Below are positions 62,226 to 64,000 of a stretch of DNA of 64,000 bases, piece after piece. How positions within the stretch are numbered: position 1 is the first letter of the stretch; the number at the start of each line of letters is the position of its first letter. The notes beneath the pieces were generated by a model. The model had not been told where the DNA came from, did not search any database, and worked only from the letters and a program-made list of their open reading frames with translations. The stretch is from Craterostigma plantagineum (taxonomy: Eukaryota; Streptophyta; Magnoliopsida; Lamiales; Linderniaceae): assembly GCA_027422505.1 (NCBI GenBank), contig JAPQWV010000018.1, forward strand, positions 18,742,001-18,806,000, given 5' to 3'. Made by a program: the position numbers and the translations under genes.

Positions 62226-64000
62226 CTAATCCTTCTCGGCTGGACCGTCTCCTCGAGAGGCATCGCTACTTTCGCCCAACTCGAACTCATCCCAAAGACT
62301 TTTCCCCTTTGCCGCCTCAGGATTTAGGAAGCCGAAGGGATGTGCACTTTCTGGAAAGCCATTTGCTCTAATCTGAGACAAGCACCCCTGAAACCCGAAG
62401 TTGAAGTACATGGTGGCCGCCTCGGACACCTTCTCCACAGGAACCAACTTAGGACTGGGCTGATATTCTCGACTGCGACGGATTTCCCGCTCCGAGTGAA
62501 GCTCTTGGCGAAGTTTGCCGACCTCAAACTGAGCCTTGGCCAGTTGATCTTTCAAGCGACCCACCTCTTGGGCTTCTTCACTGACCCGCATAGTCATCTC
62601 CACATTGCAAGATCGCGCCGATTCAGTCATTTTCTGCTGAAGGCGATATCGCCGCACCCCCTCACAGGACAAGGAATAAACCTGAAGACAAAAGGAAGCA
62701 ATCAAAACGAATACTCAATCAAGGATGGGAAAAGCTAAATCTACCTGGCTCAGAGACAAGGCCCACTCCTTCCAGAAACTACCATCAGACAGTTCCTTGG
62801 CAAAATCCTTCTCTGCAGGAGTAAGGAAGTTCATCATATAAGATAAAGAAGATTCCCCATCTTTTTCCAACAGGAAAGGGGGTGAAGAGCGGGTCGGGAT
62901 GAAGAAGGACCCTCGCGAAAAGAAACAGGAGGCGTAGGAGGCGATGGCTTTACCCGTTTAGGTCGCCCCATCTCATGGCATGGAGTCGACGCCTCACCTT
63001 CGGGAACATCTACTGAAGGCTCACCACACTCCCTACTCGCGCGTACTGAGGCACCTCTAGTACGAATGGCCAGAACGGCCAGAACACCCGAACCATCGCT
63101 TACTGAAGAAAAAGAAACAGTCAAGGAAGAAAGAGCTAATGAATGAAAGGAAGAGCATACCTAGAACACGAGGAGAAGCAGCCGCCCCAGCAGGAACGTC
63201 AGACACCAACTCCTTCACAGAGAAGCTTCAGCCATCGACCCGATCCATGAACGCCCGTATGAGGTCGGGGTTATTACCCGAGACCTGAAAATGATCTTGC
63301 CACTGAAGTAAGGAGAACCGGCAATCTCGGTGCTGGGGCGAAGGGCGTACGAAGAAGAACTTGTTCATCCATCCCTTAGTAGCATTGAAATTGTCGTGAA
63401 AGACGTCAGTAGGGGCACAAAAACAAACTTGCCAACATCTCTCTCGCACACACGGAAGAAATTAAGGATCAGTTCAGTGGTAAGAGGAAAACTAAGTCTG
63501 CGGGCGACGGCAGCTAGAGCCAGGAGCAGGCTACAAGAGTTAGGAAATATCTGGCCAGGGAAATGCCTAAGGCTTCACAAAGGTCAAGAAGGAAAAAGGG
63601 TATAAGGAACCTCAGCCCCATATCTATTTGGTCAGTGAAGAATGCCAAGAAGCCAGTAGGGGGCGAAGACGCTACTTACAAAGGACTGGGTAGCTGAACC
63701 TCATAGTCGGAAGGACTTCTGGCCTTCTCAAGGTATTCCCTGAGCAACGGGGGGCTGAGGGTTGACACCTTTATTTGATACCACGGGAAGTTCACCTTGG
63801 ATCGAGCCTGCTCCGCTTCAGCGGACCACCTGGCTAAGTTCTTACGATAACTTTTATCCTCATCATCTCCTCGAGGGATCGGCGACTTCACGCTGGAAGC
63901 CGGGTCGGGCTTTATGCCCGAATCAAAGCGGAGACTTGAAGAACCACCAAAATCGAAAGGAACATGCTCTGTCTTAGGAAAACAAGCAGCAACACGTTTA
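62226..64000 (-). pseudogene. Antisense accessory gene of the gypsy element (Transposase_28-like), partial
   Basis: Minus-strand pieces form an exon chain running out of the window at 64,000. The first (above 63680) reads KSPIPRGDDEDKSYRKNL with LSPPLLREYLEKARSPSDYE. The next (about 63640-63520) reads GLRFLIPFFLLDLCEALG. Then comes ATKGWMNKFFFVRPSPQHRD (about 63400-63340), followed by a Pro/Ser-rich piece near 63000. A short exon MMNFLTPAEKDFAKELSDGS follows, and the final exon 62681-62226 is coiled-coil (EEAQEVGRLKDQLAKAQFEV) ending GDGPAEKD. The GLRF... and GWxxxFFFV strings recall the Transposase_28 (putative gypsy-type transposon) family. Stops near 63520 and frame changes suggest decay. 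Function unknown. Confidence 0.6.

Larger units (their letters stand above)
54895..64000 (+). mobile_element. Ty3/gypsy retrotransposon, Tat-like lineage (3' end outside window)
   Basis: Order of parts: 5' LTR, primer site, gag, PR, RT, RNase H, INT, tandem-repeat 3' region, antisense gene. RT before INT defines gypsy. An antisense accessory gene behind pol and a CHHC-type zinc knuckle suggest the Tat lineage. No second LTR is seen before 64,000. Confidence 0.85.

Overview
The window is nuclear DNA of a flowering plant, most likely a core eudicot. The genes are intron-rich and plant-specific (BSK receptor-like pseudokinase, MSL10-type channel, MYB44-type factor, CYCA3 and CYCD3 cyclins, DCL protein), and the space between them is filled with plant transposons. 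The species cannot be named from the sequence. No rRNA, tRNA, CRISPR array or bacterial-style operon was seen.

Layout. (1) 1-11,852: a tandem array of Ulp1-like (C48) cysteine protease genes. Three short units of about 2.7 kb have a small coiled-coil-like N-terminus. A fourth, longer gene has a DUF1985-like N-terminus. The block ends in a Helitron-type 3' terminus (hairpin, then CTAG before T). (2) 12,400-13,400: a decayed M14 zinc carboxypeptidase-like gene. (3) 13,717-20,402: a complete Mutator-like element with terminal inverted repeats, a MuDR-type transposase on the plus strand and a convergent plant-mobile-domain gene on the minus strand. (4) 20,505-21,425: a BAHD acyltransferase pseudogene, then a solo LTR at 21,995-22,540. 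(5) 23,636-29,810: BSK and MSL10-like genes, convergent. (6) 30,489-35,747: a nearly complete Ty1/copia retrotransposon with both LTRs and a 5-bp target duplication. (7) 35,903-54,514: host genes for an LYR-motif protein, cyclin A3, a MYB44-like factor, cyclin D3 (interrupted by an in-frame TGA), a DCL/DUF3223 protein, a proline-rich protein and the IPI3/RID3 WD40 protein. These are separated by a family of GTACC-rich MITEs with 9-bp target duplications, two hAT-type MITEs and a second solo LTR. (8) 54,895-64,000: a Ty3/gypsy element of apparent Tat lineage with 5' LTR, primer site, gag-pol, a tandem-repeat 3' region and an antisense accessory gene. It runs off the window.

The host genes do not form a pathway. 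BSK belongs to brassinosteroid signalling, MSL10 is a mechanosensitive channel, CYCA3 and CYCD3 control the cell cycle, RID3 acts in ribosome biogenesis, LYRM acts in mitochondrial assembly and DCL in plastid rRNA processing. For seven of them I reconstructed exon chains by eye whose lengths close in frame (BSK 492 aa, MSL 779 aa, LYRM 81 aa, CYCA3 360 aa, MYB 274 aa, DCL 208 aa, RID3 446 aa).

The parts most worth follow-up are the Ulp1-like protease array with one unit that still reads through, the subterminal palindrome arrays of the MULE, the 9-bp-TSD MITE family, the antisense gene and repeats of the gypsy element, and the TGA in CYCD3. Every frameshift I could assign in the transposon genes looks like a single-base deletion, so assembly error must be excluded before calling them dead.
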